A DNA stretch of 64,000 bases from a virus. The stretch covers positions 1-64,000 of the IMG/VR virus record IMGVR_UViG_3300009079_000019, one strand, 5' to 3'. A model generated the notes under the pieces. It saw only the letters and a list, made by a program, of their open reading frames with translations, had not been told where the DNA came from and did not search any database. The translations under genes and the position numbers were made by a program. Positions 9,358 to 20,156 of the stretch are shown piece after piece (position 1 is the stretch's first letter; the number at the start of each line of letters is the position of its first letter).

Positions 9358-10749
9358 TCAATAAGAACCAAATGGATTTGATTCTGAAAAATCTAAAATA
9401 GATTCTGCTTCAGTCTGAATCTGCAAATTATCTCCATATTTATCGTAAGGATTCCAATTATTATAATCGTTTACGGAATATCTAGCACTAGAAATTGATC
9501 CCACAATTGTTTCTCCTGGGAAAAATCCATTAGGTGTTACATTATTGACAAAAGAAATCTTAAGAATTTTTGTATCAAAATCCCAAGATTTAACTCTTGC
9601 TGTTGTGCCAGACCTAGATCCGGTTACAATTTCATTAAAGAGATAGGTCCCAATTCCAGTTAGAATTGGAGGTCCATTAATGATAACTTGAGGGGCAATA
9701 GTGTATCCTATTCCAGTATTTGCAATTTTTATAGAAGATACACTCTGAGCAGTACCAACGACCGACGATATTACCGTTGCAGTTACTCCGGAACCAACAC
9801 TTCCAACAATAGTCACAAGAGGTGCAGTCGAATACCCAACACCATTATCTGTAAGAGTTATAGATATGACCCCAGACTGTGAGGTTTCAATTCCACAAGT
9901 AGCTGCCGCTCCGCTTCCATTACCCGTAATTGTAATGATTGGAGCAGAAGTATAACCTGCCCCGGCATTTTTTAATACTATTTGTTTAATTGAATAAATA
10001 CCGGATTTCAGTTCTGTAATTGCTTCTCCAACTGCATTTGTCCCCCCAAAAGGTGCCGAGGATATGCTTACTACTGGTGGAGAAGTATAACCATATCCAT
10101 CATTATTCAATGTTATCTGCCTAATATAACCACTTCCAATTCCTGCTGTTGCAGTAGCAGTTCTTCCAAGTCCAATCAAATTTAGTGTGGTTATATATCC
10201 TTCATCTTCAATTTGAGTATCAATTTCATCGATAGATGTATCAATAACTTCATCCCCATATTCGAATAGTTCACATTTTAGTTCGTAAACATATAATTTA
10301 CCTAACTGGTAAAATGGTTGCTCGTGCTCTACAAATTTAACTTCAAATAGTCTTTGACCTAGTGGGAAGTATATTAAATCTCCTTCTCTGGGTCTTGAAG
10401 ATAAAACAATTTCTTCATCGTTATCACCCTCAAGAAAAGGTGCAATAAAGTCTTCGTATCTTTCCTTGGATATGATTAGACTCAAATCATCCTTCAAACT
10501 CATTCCAAACTTGGTAAGAATATCTCCCTGTCCACTATATCCTTCATAATTGCTTATGTATGCTTCTAGTGCAAAATTATCATCGAATTTGGATGAAGAA
10601 ACCTCTCTAAGTATAGTTTCTCTTCTCACAAATTTTCTAGGAATATAAATTACTTCTACACCATAAATTCTCAACTGCTCGTTGATTAATTCCTGAACAA
10701 GTCTTTGCTCATTTGGTGAACCTTGAAGAAAAAAGGGATTTAGTGCCAT
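9358..10749 (-). CDS. gp14: Neck protein gp14 with GxGY repeat insertion
   Basis: A head completion (neck) protein. The N-terminal 160 residues are typical gp14 (MALNPFFLQGSPNEQRLVQELINEQ; YIPRKFVRRETILREVSSS). Residues about 180-380 are an insertion of four beta-rich repeats of the form GxGYxxxPxVxI followed by GxGxxAT (YGYTSPPVVSI, AGYTSAPIITI, VGYSTAPLVTI, IGYTIAPQVII). The C-terminal end resumes the gp14-like sequence (NPYDKYGDNLQIQTEAESIL). At 463 aa it is nearly twice T4 gp14 (256 aa). The repeats probably form an exposed decoration domain. It starts two bases after gp13 ends. Confidence 0.9.
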   Translation of the reverse strand: MALNPFFLQGSPNEQRLVQELINEQLRIYGVEVIYIPRKFVRRETILREVSSSKFDDNFALEAYISNYEGYSGQGDILTKFGMSLKDDLSLIISKERYEDFIAPFLEGDNDEEIVLSSRPREGDLIYFPLGQRLFEVKFVEHEQPFYQLGKLYVYELKCELFEYGDEVIDTSIDEIDTQIEDEGYITTLNLIGLGRTATATAGIGSGYIRQITLNNDGYGYTSPPVVSISSAPFGGTNAVGEAITELKSGIYSIKQIVLKNAGAGYTSAPIITITGNGSGAAATCGIETSQSGVISITLTDNGVGYSTAPLVTIVGSVGSGVTATVISSVVGTAQSVSSIKIANTGIGYTIAPQVIINGPPILTGIGTYLFNEIVTGSRSGTTARVKSWDFDTKILKISFVNNVTPNGFFPGETIVGSISSARYSVNDYNNWNPYDKYGDNLQIQTEAESILDFSESNPFGSY

Positions 10750-10751
10750 TA

Positions 10752-11597
10752 TTATCCAATAAAATCGTAAGGTGGAAGTTCATATTCAAGTACCATTCTT
10801 TGTTTTATATCTTCCAACTCTCTTTCAGCATCTTCATAAAGTTCTCTACCATTCAGTTCAATTCCACCCGGTAATTTAACTCCTCTGAATTTAATTAGGT
10901 TCTGACCCCACTGTTTTTTCATAAGTGAAGTTAGATATTTCTTTAAAAAACTGTCATTGTAAACGTCAGTAAAAGTATTTGGATCTAAAATTCTGTAACA
11001 ATCAATTATTAGGAAAGTTCCAACTTGTTGAGATCCCCAGTCAATATCGAGATACATTCTATTCTGTCTTTTATTAAATCTTATCTGCTTATCAGTACTC
11101 AAAAGAAAATCAATATCCTCAAGGTAACTTTTTACCATCGAATATTGTAATAAATCAATTGAATTGAAATAGTATAAATCATTTAAGAATAGTTGATATT
11201 TAATGCTAAACATACCTCTAGAGATAGAACTAGCATCAAATTTAAAAACTTTTTCTATTCCAATTACAGAATCCGGAACCTGAATAAAATTGGATGTTTC
11301 ATAAAAGTTGGAAGTAATTGTTCCAAGACCTGATATATTTGTTGATGTTCCTGTTGTAGTTACTAATCCAACTCCACTTCCTTTTGATGCGGTTCCTCTA
11401 TTAATATCATCTTGAGTAAATTGATATTTCAAATACATTCTTTCTACGCCATCAAAGTGCCTCTCCTGGAAGTACTGTAGGGCATCATCTACTAAATCAT
11501 CTATTTGGTCGTCGGCAAGGTTAATCTCCAGTACAGGGGCACCTAGGCGTCTTAGGCAATAGTCTACGAGTTCTTGTCTACTTGCTGGTTTAGACAC
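10752..11597 (-). CDS. gp13: Neck protein gp13
   Basis: A 281-aa head completion protein recognised by its N-terminus, SRQELVDYCLRRLGAPVLEI, followed by a conserved acidic helix (QIDDLVDDALQYFQERHFDG). Length is close to T4 gp13 (309 aa). It acts with gp14 to form the neck that joins the filled head to the tail. The start codon overlaps the stop of the preceding gene by one base. Confidence 0.93.
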   Translation of the reverse strand: MSKPASRQELVDYCLRRLGAPVLEINLADDQIDDLVDDALQYFQERHFDGVERMYLKYQFTQDDINRGTASKGSGVGLVTTTGTSTNISGLGTITSNFYETSNFIQVPDSVIGIEKVFKFDASSISRGMFSIKYQLFLNDLYYFNSIDLLQYSMVKSYLEDIDFLLSTDKQIRFNKRQNRMYLDIDWGSQQVGTFLIIDCYRILDPNTFTDVYNDSFLKKYLTSLMKKQWGQNLIKFRGVKLPGGIELNGRELYEDAERELEDIKQRMVLEYELPPYDFIG

Positions 11598-12061
11598 TAA
11601 TAGGTTCCTCCATCTATAACACTGGACCAGGTTGGTATTCCTGAATTGTCAGTTGTAAGTATATAGTTAGTTTCTGATATTGCCGATGAAGTAGTTCCGG
11701 TAGAAACTAATCGGTCATTAGGATCAAAATATGCAACACCATAAGGTTGTCCTAACGGATAATAAATTGATTGACCTACTGTAAGGATTCCGGTAATATT
11801 TGCATTCCGAGCAGTAAATTCATCAAATAATAAATCATCTCTAACATAAAGATCGCCATTAATATATACATCATTATTAAAGGTACTTACACCTACGAAA
11901 GTAGAGATACCGGAAACGTGGAGAGAAGTTACGGAAGCAATTCCACCAATAACATTTTCGGCAGTAATAGCAGTAATGGCAGATCCGCCAGCAGCTCCAG
12001 AAATACTAGATATAACTTTAACTGCATTTTGTTGTCCTACTCTTACTTTGATGTCAGACAT
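11597..12061 (-). CDS. Fibre-like virion structural protein
   Basis: A 154-aa protein with an N-terminus common in cyanophage structural proteins (MSDIKVRVGQQNAVKVISS) and repeats of beta-helical character (ITSLHVSGISTF-like segments, VYINGDLYVRDDLLF). It sits where T4 has gp12/wac, next to gp13. Inference: a short neck or baseplate fibre. One-base overlaps join it to both neighbours. Confidence 0.6.
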   Translation of the reverse strand: MSDIKVRVGQQNAVKVISSISGAAGGSAITAITAENVIGGIASVTSLHVSGISTFVGVSTFNNDVYINGDLYVRDDLLFDEFTARNANITGILTVGQSIYYPLGQPYGVAYFDPNDRLVSTGTTSSAISETNYILTTDNSGIPTWSSVIDGGTY

Positions 12062-12405
12062 TACCTAGTTGCTCCCTCTCTTACAAGAACCATTCCCTCA
12101 ATAACTCTATTTTTTATCCCATATGGATCGATAATTAAAATATCATAAATATATCTTCCCGATTTTAAATCTACAGTTTGTCCAGATGTTAATCCTATAG
12201 ATATTTTCCCTGAGGTAGAAGGTGCGATTATACTTGTCGAAAAATTTATTGCCGAAGAACTCCCAGACCACTTTCTCATCTGGGCATCAACTTCATAATT
12301 GTTCAAATTTAATGGAGAATTGCTATCAGATCCTTCTAAAGTAAAAGTCTGACTAAAATGGGAACCAGAATTGATGACTAGATTATTTACGTATACTGCT
12401 GCCAT
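12061..12405 (-). CDS. Small Ig-like virion structural protein
   Basis: A 114-aa beta-rich protein (LNLNNYEVDAQMRKW; SGKISIGLTSGQTVDLKSGR; YIYDILIIDPYG). The fold pattern resembles the N-terminal domain of BppU-type baseplate proteins. It has its own late promoter and overlaps the next gene by one base. Inference: a baseplate or fibre attachment protein. Confidence 0.55.
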   Translation of the reverse strand: MAAVYVNNLVINSGSHFSQTFTLEGSDSNSPLNLNNYEVDAQMRKWSGSSSAINFSTSIIAPSTSGKISIGLTSGQTVDLKSGRYIYDILIIDPYGIKNRVIEGMVLVREGATR

Positions 12406-12428
12406 CTATCTTTTTTAGATCTACAATT

Positions 12429-12436
12429 TATTTATA
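12429..12436 (-). promoter_or_regulatory. T4-type late promoter
   Basis: Perfect TATAAATA on the minus strand, 24 bases before the 114-aa structural gene and overlapping the stop codon of the small gene upstream. Confidence 0.7.
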
Positions 12437-12602
12437 TCTTACTCATAGTTGCTAAAGTTTCTTGCTGTTTTAAATATAATTTGCAGTAAAGTTTTGAGAA
12501 ATTTTTCAATTGTTCAGAACTCAATTCATCAATAATTCTACAGTGTTTTTCATATTCGAATAACTTATTGACTGACTGCAATTTAATTTCATTTGGATCC
12601 AT
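12432..12602 (-). CDS. Small conserved protein, 56 aa
   Basis: A 56-aa helical protein (MDPNEIKLQSVNKLFEYEKH at the start; Cys21, Cys40). It overlaps the end of the 66-aa gene by 14 bases, consistent with translational coupling. Function unknown; it lies in the baseplate operon, so it may be an assembly factor. Confidence 0.6.
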   Translation of the reverse strand: MDPNEIKLQSVNKLFEYEKHCRIIDELSSEQLKNFSKLYCKLYLKQQETLATMSKI

Positions 12603-12789
12603 TTAATAACTCCTTTAATAGTGATTTAATTTCATTAATATCTTGTTTAATCGTATCTAATTCTTTTTTTTGAGATTCTTTATTATTAATTATATTAAGA
12701 TATTGATTATATGCCGTAGAATCGCAATTTACAATAGCTCCACTATTTTCATCTCTATAAAGATTTGTATGCCCCTTCACCCTAATCAT
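12589..12789 (-). CDS. Small conserved baseplate-operon protein, 66 aa
   Basis: A 66-aa protein with a conserved N-terminal half (MIRVKGHTNLYRDENSGAIV) and a C-terminal coiled coil (KKELDTIKQDINEIKSLLKE). A similar protein recurs beside tail genes in cyanophages. Its start overlaps the stop of the 2456-aa gene by four bases (ATGA). Role unknown. Confidence 0.65.
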   Translation of the reverse strand: MIRVKGHTNLYRDENSGAIVNCDSTAYNQYLNIINNKESQKKELDTIKQDINEIKSLLKELLNGSK

Positions 12790-15700
12790 CTTACGGCAAT
12801 CGTCCTAAGTTCTTTTATTCTTGGTGGATATGCCTGATTAGTTCCAGACATTACGATTTTGATTACATATCCATTAAATAATCCAAGATTATCTGCAGTA
12901 AATTCATATTCTTTAAATTGATTGTCTAAACTAGAACTTACAAAAGAATCGGGTTTTCCATTATTGAGAGAAGAATCAACTACCGAAAGTCCGGATGCCG
13001 TAGACTTAAGATTATCATAACCGGGGAATAGTTCAAATGATTGTTCAACTTCGGAAGAGTCCGGCCTAAACAGACTATACAAAACTCTAAAATCGGCAGA
13101 TTCATGACGATATGCAGATAAAATAACTTTAAGAGAAGTTGCTGGTTGCACCAAATTTACTGATCTTGAAACATACACTACTGCGTGTGGATCATCCAAT
13201 ATAGAATTAGATCTACCATCAGATGCATAATCAGAAACTGGACTGTTCAAACGATTGGAAATAAACTCAGTAAATGCAGTATCTAAGAATATTATGGGTG
13301 ATAAATTAGAATCTGTTGTACTTAAAGTTATTCCTGTAGTAAATGATTTATTTCTTGGTAAATTATTAAGATATTCAGTTTCATTTTCTTTAGAACATAC
13401 AAGTCTCATAGATTTTAACGTATTTAATGAATTCAACTGAATTGGTTCAAATCCATTATCTAAGAATGAAATCTCACTTCCACTTGCGCTTGTTCCAGAA
13501 ACAGATCTAATCACAGCCGAAACCGATGTGGAAGATCCTGGAGTAATGATGTCGTATGTTGGTACTACAGAGCTGTAAAGGATATTTTCTGTAGCCAGAA
13601 CTTTAGAACCTCCTAAAGTTGCTTCTGAGGTAAATTGCAGTTGTGGCGCATTTGCGGCATTTGCACCGATAAATCCATCAGTACTTCTATTTTCTCCATT
13701 TGCGGTTCTATCAATTTGGAGATAATATCCATCTAGTCCGATATCTAAATCATCGATGTCATGAGTTTTATTAATTCTTCTTAAAGAAACACCATTCAGT
13801 TCGTACTTGTATATTAAAGTATTGATATTATAATCAATTGGAATGGTAGAATCAATACCCCTAGTAATAGTACCTAAGAATCCACTACCAATAGACTGAT
13901 ATTTAATTATTTCATTTCCAATTTTTACATATCCAGGATTAGATCCACTTACAGAAACTCCTTCAAAAGTTCCAAAGTTTGAAGTATCTCCGATAGCAAT
14001 TGTTGTTGACGTTGAAGTTATTGGTGAAGTAATTACAACTGGTGCGGTACTAGATTCTGTATTATAAATTCTAAGTTTATTTGTATTTCCATACATTCCG
14101 TGGTCAAAATGTTCTACTCTTATGAAATTTCCAGAATATTGATCAGTTGAAGGTGCAGAATTTCTAATTGTAGTACTTGCAAGAGAAACTATTGTATTGG
14201 AATTATTATAGTAACTTAGTCCGGCACCAACTGTAAAAGTATTACCCTGAACTCCGGAAAGGTATAAAGTATCAATACTATTATTGTTTCCAGTTACTGT
14301 AATTTTTGCATCACGCCCACGCACGGAAGTTCCGGTGCCTACTGTAGAAGTTACAATACCAACAACATCCCCTACCGCATATCCATTTCCGGGATTTACA
14401 ATTATTGGGGTTCCGGAAATTGTTCCCGAAGTTGCTGTAATACTTAAAACAAGTCCAGAACCATTTCCAGTAATATTATAAGTGCTTACATTAGAATCTG
14501 TAACATAATTACTTCCTCCCGTAGTTAATCCTACTGTTGCTACCGAACTTCCTGTTCCAACTACATATCCATAGACATAAGGTTGTGATCCAGCAACCTT
14601 TCTACCTTTGGATAAATCAGAAATCAATGATGCATTGGTTATTGTAGTAATTCCAAGAGTAAGTGTTTTTGGTAATGTTGTTAGCGGATTGTTTCCTAAT
14701 CTCTGAACATATCCATTACTTTCATCTAATGTTGGATTATAGAAAAATGCAGTTCCTGGTTGATTTTCAATAAATTGTGCTTTATAAAGTTTAAATTTGA
14801 GGTCCTGATATTGATTTGCTGTCCATATAGATCCGTTTTGAGATTTGAACAGACTTCCCATCGCAAATTGCTTTGAGTAGGTTACGGCATTTACATCTGG
14901 GAGATTTTTGGTATTGACAGTTTTTTCACCCATAACTGCAGTCCACATCTCATACTGATCACTATTTTCTGAAATAATTACGACAGCATACTCTCTTCCT
15001 GGTGGTAGGTAAATTGGTTCATCAAAAGTAACCTTAGTTGCAACTGAAGCATCTGAAGAAATATTTACTTCACTTGGTCTTAATGTAACCGAATTTCCAA
15101 TAACAATCCTTGTGGGTGTTCCCAGTTCTACAGTTCTTATTTCAACCTTTACTGTAGCATTTCCACTATCTTTTTTGGCAAAGAATAAATCAACGGCAGT
15201 TAAAAAGGCACCATTAGAATCATCAGTTGCCAATCCTTCTCTAGAAGAATCTGGAGCCTCTATATTTCCACCAACAACAAAAGATTGTGCAAGAGGGTCT
15301 ACGAATCTCTGGATAGTTGTTCTAGTATGAGTGTTTATTGTTGTAACTGATTGTGTTGTATTTGTTGTTAAGTTAGTTACTGTTTTTGTCGTTAGATTTT
15401 TCGTAGTTGCCGTAACAGTATTTTCCCACTGTTCAAGAGTACCATCAGAATTAAAATTTGTTTCAGCAACTGAAGTGTCCGAACTTCCTGGAAGACCTGG
15501 ATCGTTTGTTGAACTTGAACTCAACTTAAATGTTTTAGTTCCAGTAGAAATTCTTACAGTTGGAGTTGGGACTGTATTTGGATCTCTTAAAAAGAACGTT
15601 CCAATCAAATCTCCAAAATTATCAGAAATAAGTCTTAAGTCACTTACGGTTGCCACAGATCCACTAGTCTGACCAACCAATTGCATACCTCTAAGTAAAT

Positions 15701-18700
15701 ATCCAGAATACTTTCCTTGAGCTTCTTCTGATAGTGAAACCGTATCAACATTCAAAACTTTTGATGATTGACTATATCCTGATGCTATAGATTCAGTTCT
15801 AATATATGGGTTAATTGTATAAGTAGTAGATGGTGCATTATATGGACCATATTTGTGATTTGGTGCTGCAACTCTAAATGAAATTAAATTATTACCCCCA
15901 GATGTTCCAATAACAGTTTCTCCAACTACAAACGCTTTAGATGGGTTTGATATTTCGATTAATTTTGGAATAAAATCAACTCCACTATTTCCGTCAAGGA
16001 ACTGATAAAATTGTGTAGATGGTTTGATATTAGATACAGAAAATTGAATATTTCTGGATCTCATAAATGATTCGCTAGATGAAGATATTAATACATTTCT
16101 TATTGTCGTATCAGTATTACTTACCGTATCAAAGTTTTCAGTTGTTGCAGTATTGGAAGTAGTATTTGTAGCAGTTGATGAAGTTTGAGTTTGGTCACTA
16201 CCAACAGTTGTAGTAAAATTACCTTCCCCAAAAATATCAGGAAGATTAACTGTGTCACTTGTTTGAGTATTAATTGGTGTCAGAGTAACGGAAACATTAC
16301 TTGTTAAATTATTAGTAAGAGTTCTGCTAGAGTTTAATGTTATGCTAATATTTTTATCTGGAAGTTGAATTGTTCTCACCCAGTTGTCAATTTCTGGACT
16401 TAATTTAATATCACCACTATAAACAATTACATTAAATGGATTTACATTTTCAACTGTCGTTGCAAAAGCTTGTTCTATCCATCCAATAGATTCGTACTTT
16501 AAAGTTACTGCTTTTCCTGTTTTTACTACATTTGGATCTAGTAACTTAAAATTTTCTGAAAAATCTAAATTTTCATCAGTAATTGCAGACTCTGGTGCAA
16601 TTTGCGATTTTAGTGAATTTCTACTAATAACAGGTGTTATTTCATTTGTAGATGTATTAACTCTAATGGAAGATAATCCCCTGTTAATAAAAGAATAATT
16701 TTTAAAATCATCTACAAAAAATCCACTCTTAAATCTATTATTACCATCAGCATCTTGAATCTGCAAAGTCTGAGTATTTACTTCTAGTAAAGACAGTGAA
16801 GTAACCCTCTCTAAGTTTTCTACCCTATCTTCAATTAGTCCAATATCTCTCATAGTATATCTTCTATTGTCCTTCAAGGTCACCACAGCATTTGCAGGAT
16901 TGTAAAGATATGGTGGAAGTTTTATGGTTGCAATTTCCATTACAGCATCATTTTTATCCGGTGCCTTAGGGGTATTTGAGGATATTCCTTTTTCTAGGAT
17001 GAAATTTTTATTTCTATCAAGATATAGTTTGTCAATTCTAGCTAAGTAATAATCATAACCAAGCAATGAACTTTCATTTGGTGATAAAATTCGTGTTGGA
17101 CTTAAAGTTCTTGATGCAAAATCAAATGGAGAAGAACTATCTGAGGTAAAAATAGAAACTCTTGGCCTAAAATCTAAAGTATCTGAAGATCTTACAGATC
17201 TTGGTCCAATGAAAGGGACATCATGTGTAAATCGTTCTTTATCATAACTTAATACAGTAAATACATCACCACCATCATTAGAAGGAACTGAATAATAATC
17301 AAACACAACTAAAAGTTGTTTTGATGGTTCTGTAGTTCCCTTATTCCGGACGATTCTGGAATAATCATAATATTGATCTTTTTGCCCTTTGTCAAGTCTA
17401 TATGAATTTGTAATATCTTTATACTTTCCAGGAGTTATTGCTTCAATTTCTGTGGTTATGTTTGATTCCTCAAACGTAACTGTTTCAGAATCTGTAAATC
17501 TTTCTGAATTTAAGTATACTACTCCAAGGATGTTGGTAGATGGACTTGAAACGACTCTTGCGACAGCTTTACTATTGTTTCCTATAATATTTTCACCAAT
17601 AATAGCATTAGTTGATACATTAGCACTAGCACCAAATTGTATCCTATCTAAAGTAGGTGCAGAAGAATCGAATGACTCGTAAACTGAAATAATTTTTACT
17701 ACATCTGGGTAATTTAGTGATATTTCCTCATCTTGAACTCTCAGTCCATAAAATTGATTATAAGTAAGACCGTCTCCAATTGAAGAACTAATACCAGTTC
17801 CTGATTGTGGATACTTTGATCTTGTTACATTTAAAGGTTGACTTCTATTATATGTTTTTACTTTGCTTTGTATTCCATTTTTAACTAGTGTAGTATTTAC
17901 AACAACATTTGATTGTGAAGCAGACAATCCACTAATAGTTACCGTATTTCCGCTCAAAACAAATTGATCTGAAGTTATCGTACCAATACCACCTCCACTA
18001 TAGTGTATTGAATATCTTTCCTGATCAAATGACTCAAAAAATACACTAGAAATTCCACTAATTGCTGAAGTATTGAATTCCAATACTCCACTACCATTTG
18101 TGCCTTGTCCGGTTATTTGTTCGGAAATTGTTAATGATGAATCTGAAAGATTTACTGAAGAAACATTAGGATCTGGTAATTGTGCATATAGGAACCCAGA
18201 ATTCTCATTTCTTATGACCGGAGCACCCATAAGTATGTTACTGTAAGTTCCATTTGCAACGGCACCGTCAAATACTCCAGAAACTGTGGTGATACCAGCA
18301 ATTGTTAATGATGTACCAGAAGAAGGAACTGCAGTTACCCGATTAAATGATTCATCTCCAGTTGTAGTTTGATACCTAATAATTGATCCTACTTTTACAC
18401 CAGTGAAGAATTTTCCTGGGCTTACTAAGGTGTTTCCACCACTAATTGTTCCCTGAGAAACACCATTAGGTAATCTAAATCTTTCAAGAAAACAATTTGC
18501 AGTAAAATTTGTTGAAAGTCCGGATACGGTGGTTGTTTGTTTTACTGATTTAATGTCTTCTGTGGAATATGCAGTTACTGTTCTAATAGTTCTTGGAAAA
18601 TCAATCCCATTGATAATTAACTGCTCTCCAACTGAAAATGTTCCGGAAGTTTGTCTTAAGTTAATAGTAGATGATGCTCCACCAGCAGAAACTGCAAAAC

Positions 18701-20156
18701 CACTAGCGCCGCTACTTTTTCCTTTTACGAACGATGTTGCAGGTAATTCTACACTTGTTACTGAAGTATTTAAACCGACAGTTGTGTAAGTCTGAATGTC
18801 ATAAAGATATAAATTCCAATTAGTAGCATTATTGGTATAAGAGGCATCGGTCAAACTAAAATTATATACTCTTGCGTTTCCGATAGTGGTTCCAGATCCC
18901 ACAAATTGATCCAATAAATCTATTGTAAGTTTTTGTTTTGGAGTTCCGGATACTGTATTAACTCTTAGAACATTTCCCATTTCAAAAGGAACATTTACAT
19001 TATCTACTCTTGCCGTATCTCTTGGTTTATCAATATCAATAATTGTTGTTGAAATTTTTTCTATATCATATCCCCTTACATAAGCCTTTCCTGGGGATAT
19101 TTTTAAACACATCAAGTTCTCTGATGGTGAGTTTTTTTGTTCAGTTGTTTCGGTATTGAAAAATAAACCATTATTACCTAATCTATCATTTAAAGAATTA
19201 TTTACAGATACATTAAAAGGTTCAACAGTATAATCACCAGATTCGTCATAAGTTCTTTCTGCCATATAATCTTTGATTATATTATATTGACTTTTTTGTT
19301 CAATAATTTTAATTTTTCCATTTTCAACTCTCAAAAGTTCAACAAAATCAGTATCGTTGAGGTCTGATATTAATTTCTTCGTTAGAGTTAAATCAATCTT
19401 AAATCTATCTGCTCCGGGTGCTGCATAATTTGTAAATCCCTTAGATGGGTCATACAATGAACTGTCATCTCCAGCACTGAGAATTAATTCGTCAATTTTT
19501 AGTCCAACTCTATATGAGGGCGTATTTGTATAATTATCTAAGATTATAGTTTGTTTAGATACATTAACAAAATAACCTCTAATGAAATAAACTCCATCAC
19601 CAATAGATGCAGAAGAACCTACGGATGTTGCATTCAGTGCTATTAATGATGCAAATGGAGTTCCTGCATTAATGGTAGTATTACCATAAGTTATATTTTC
19701 TTCTGCAATTAATGATTCTCCATCTTCAAACGGATTAAACTGAAAATTATTATCAGAATCCAAATATTTTACATATATTGTTAAATCTTCTACATTTTCT
19801 CCATCGGGGAGGGAAACAAATTGAATTATTGCTGTTGTTCCTGATATTTGCCCTGTTATTTTTTTACCAATAAAATTATTAATATAAAGAGAAATATCAA
19901 CTCCAAAATTAGTTGGATTAAGTTTTACAGAATTAAAATTTCCATCATAGGCAATATTTCCGGGAATAACTACCGATCCCTCTTTAAATATATGACTTCC
20001 AAAAGATTTTACCTGATCCTGCAAGATAGATTGGAGAGTTGTTAATTCCCTTGCCTGTATTGGATATCCTGGTTTAAACAAGACTTTATAAAAATTCCTT
20101 TCAGAATCAAAGTCATCATAATATGGACTGATGTTTAAATCTGTTTTCTGTGTCAT
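12786..20156 (-). CDS. Giant DUF4815 baseplate protein at the gp9/gp10 position
   Basis: A 2456-aa virion protein. The first 300 residues carry a DUF4815-type domain (MTQKTDLNISPYYDDFDSER; FKPGYPIQARELTTLQSILQ). The rest is beta-rich, Ser/Thr/Gly-rich and repetitive, with GxGY-type elements (ITGNGSGLVLSI, NPGNGYAVGD near residue 1900) and a C-terminal part resembling a carbohydrate-facing beta sandwich (LKVILSAYRHESADFRVLYS). It holds the T4 gp9-gp10 slot, after gp8 and before the neck genes. Likely role: peripheral baseplate and fibre attachment. No homology to T4 gp9 or gp10 is visible, so that link is by position only. Confidence 0.8.
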   Translation of the reverse strand: MTQKTDLNISPYYDDFDSERNFYKVLFKPGYPIQARELTTLQSILQDQVKSFGSHIFKEGSVVIPGNIAYDGNFNSVKLNPTNFGVDISLYINNFIGKKITGQISGTTAIIQFVSLPDGENVEDLTIYVKYLDSDNNFQFNPFEDGESLIAEENITYGNTTINAGTPFASLIALNATSVGSSASIGDGVYFIRGYFVNVSKQTIILDNYTNTPSYRVGLKIDELILSAGDDSSLYDPSKGFTNYAAPGADRFKIDLTLTKKLISDLNDTDFVELLRVENGKIKIIEQKSQYNIIKDYMAERTYDESGDYTVEPFNVSVNNSLNDRLGNNGLFFNTETTEQKNSPSENLMCLKISPGKAYVRGYDIEKISTTIIDIDKPRDTARVDNVNVPFEMGNVLRVNTVSGTPKQKLTIDLLDQFVGSGTTIGNARVYNFSLTDASYTNNATNWNLYLYDIQTYTTVGLNTSVTSVELPATSFVKGKSSGASGFAVSAGGASSTINLRQTSGTFSVGEQLIINGIDFPRTIRTVTAYSTEDIKSVKQTTTVSGLSTNFTANCFLERFRLPNGVSQGTISGGNTLVSPGKFFTGVKVGSIIRYQTTTGDESFNRVTAVPSSGTSLTIAGITTVSGVFDGAVANGTYSNILMGAPVIRNENSGFLYAQLPDPNVSSVNLSDSSLTISEQITGQGTNGSGVLEFNTSAISGISSVFFESFDQERYSIHYSGGGIGTITSDQFVLSGNTVTISGLSASQSNVVVNTTLVKNGIQSKVKTYNRSQPLNVTRSKYPQSGTGISSSIGDGLTYNQFYGLRVQDEEISLNYPDVVKIISVYESFDSSAPTLDRIQFGASANVSTNAIIGENIIGNNSKAVARVVSSPSTNILGVVYLNSERFTDSETVTFEESNITTEIEAITPGKYKDITNSYRLDKGQKDQYYDYSRIVRNKGTTEPSKQLLVVFDYYSVPSNDGGDVFTVLSYDKERFTHDVPFIGPRSVRSSDTLDFRPRVSIFTSDSSSPFDFASRTLSPTRILSPNESSLLGYDYYLARIDKLYLDRNKNFILEKGISSNTPKAPDKNDAVMEIATIKLPPYLYNPANAVVTLKDNRRYTMRDIGLIEDRVENLERVTSLSLLEVNTQTLQIQDADGNNRFKSGFFVDDFKNYSFINRGLSSIRVNTSTNEITPVISRNSLKSQIAPESAITDENLDFSENFKLLDPNVVKTGKAVTLKYESIGWIEQAFATTVENVNPFNVIVYSGDIKLSPEIDNWVRTIQLPDKNISITLNSSRTLTNNLTSNVSVTLTPINTQTSDTVNLPDIFGEGNFTTTVGSDQTQTSSTATNTTSNTATTENFDTVSNTDTTIRNVLISSSSESFMRSRNIQFSVSNIKPSTQFYQFLDGNSGVDFIPKLIEISNPSKAFVVGETVIGTSGGNNLISFRVAAPNHKYGPYNAPSTTYTINPYIRTESIASGYSQSSKVLNVDTVSLSEEAQGKYSGYLLRGMQLVGQTSGSVATVSDLRLISDNFGDLIGTFFLRDPNTVPTPTVRISTGTKTFKLSSSSTNDPGLPGSSDTSVAETNFNSDGTLEQWENTVTATTKNLTTKTVTNLTTNTTQSVTTINTHTRTTIQRFVDPLAQSFVVGGNIEAPDSSREGLATDDSNGAFLTAVDLFFAKKDSGNATVKVEIRTVELGTPTRIVIGNSVTLRPSEVNISSDASVATKVTFDEPIYLPPGREYAVVIISENSDQYEMWTAVMGEKTVNTKNLPDVNAVTYSKQFAMGSLFKSQNGSIWTANQYQDLKFKLYKAQFIENQPGTAFFYNPTLDESNGYVQRLGNNPLTTLPKTLTLGITTITNASLISDLSKGRKVAGSQPYVYGYVVGTGSSVATVGLTTGGSNYVTDSNVSTYNITGNGSGLVLSITATSGTISGTPIIVNPGNGYAVGDVVGIVTSTVGTGTSVRGRDAKITVTGNNNSIDTLYLSGVQGNTFTVGAGLSYYNNSNTIVSLASTTIRNSAPSTDQYSGNFIRVEHFDHGMYGNTNKLRIYNTESSTAPVVITSPITSTSTTIAIGDTSNFGTFEGVSVSGSNPGYVKIGNEIIKYQSIGSGFLGTITRGIDSTIPIDYNINTLIYKYELNGVSLRRINKTHDIDDLDIGLDGYYLQIDRTANGENRSTDGFIGANAANAPQLQFTSEATLGGSKVLATENILYSSVVPTYDIITPGSSTSVSAVIRSVSGTSASGSEISFLDNGFEPIQLNSLNTLKSMRLVCSKENETEYLNNLPRNKSFTTGITLSTTDSNLSPIIFLDTAFTEFISNRLNSPVSDYASDGRSNSILDDPHAVVYVSRSVNLVQPATSLKVILSAYRHESADFRVLYSLFRPDSSEVEQSFELFPGYDNLKSTASGLSVVDSSLNNGKPDSFVSSSLDNQFKEYEFTADNLGLFNGYVIKIVMSGTNQAYPPRIKELRTIAVR

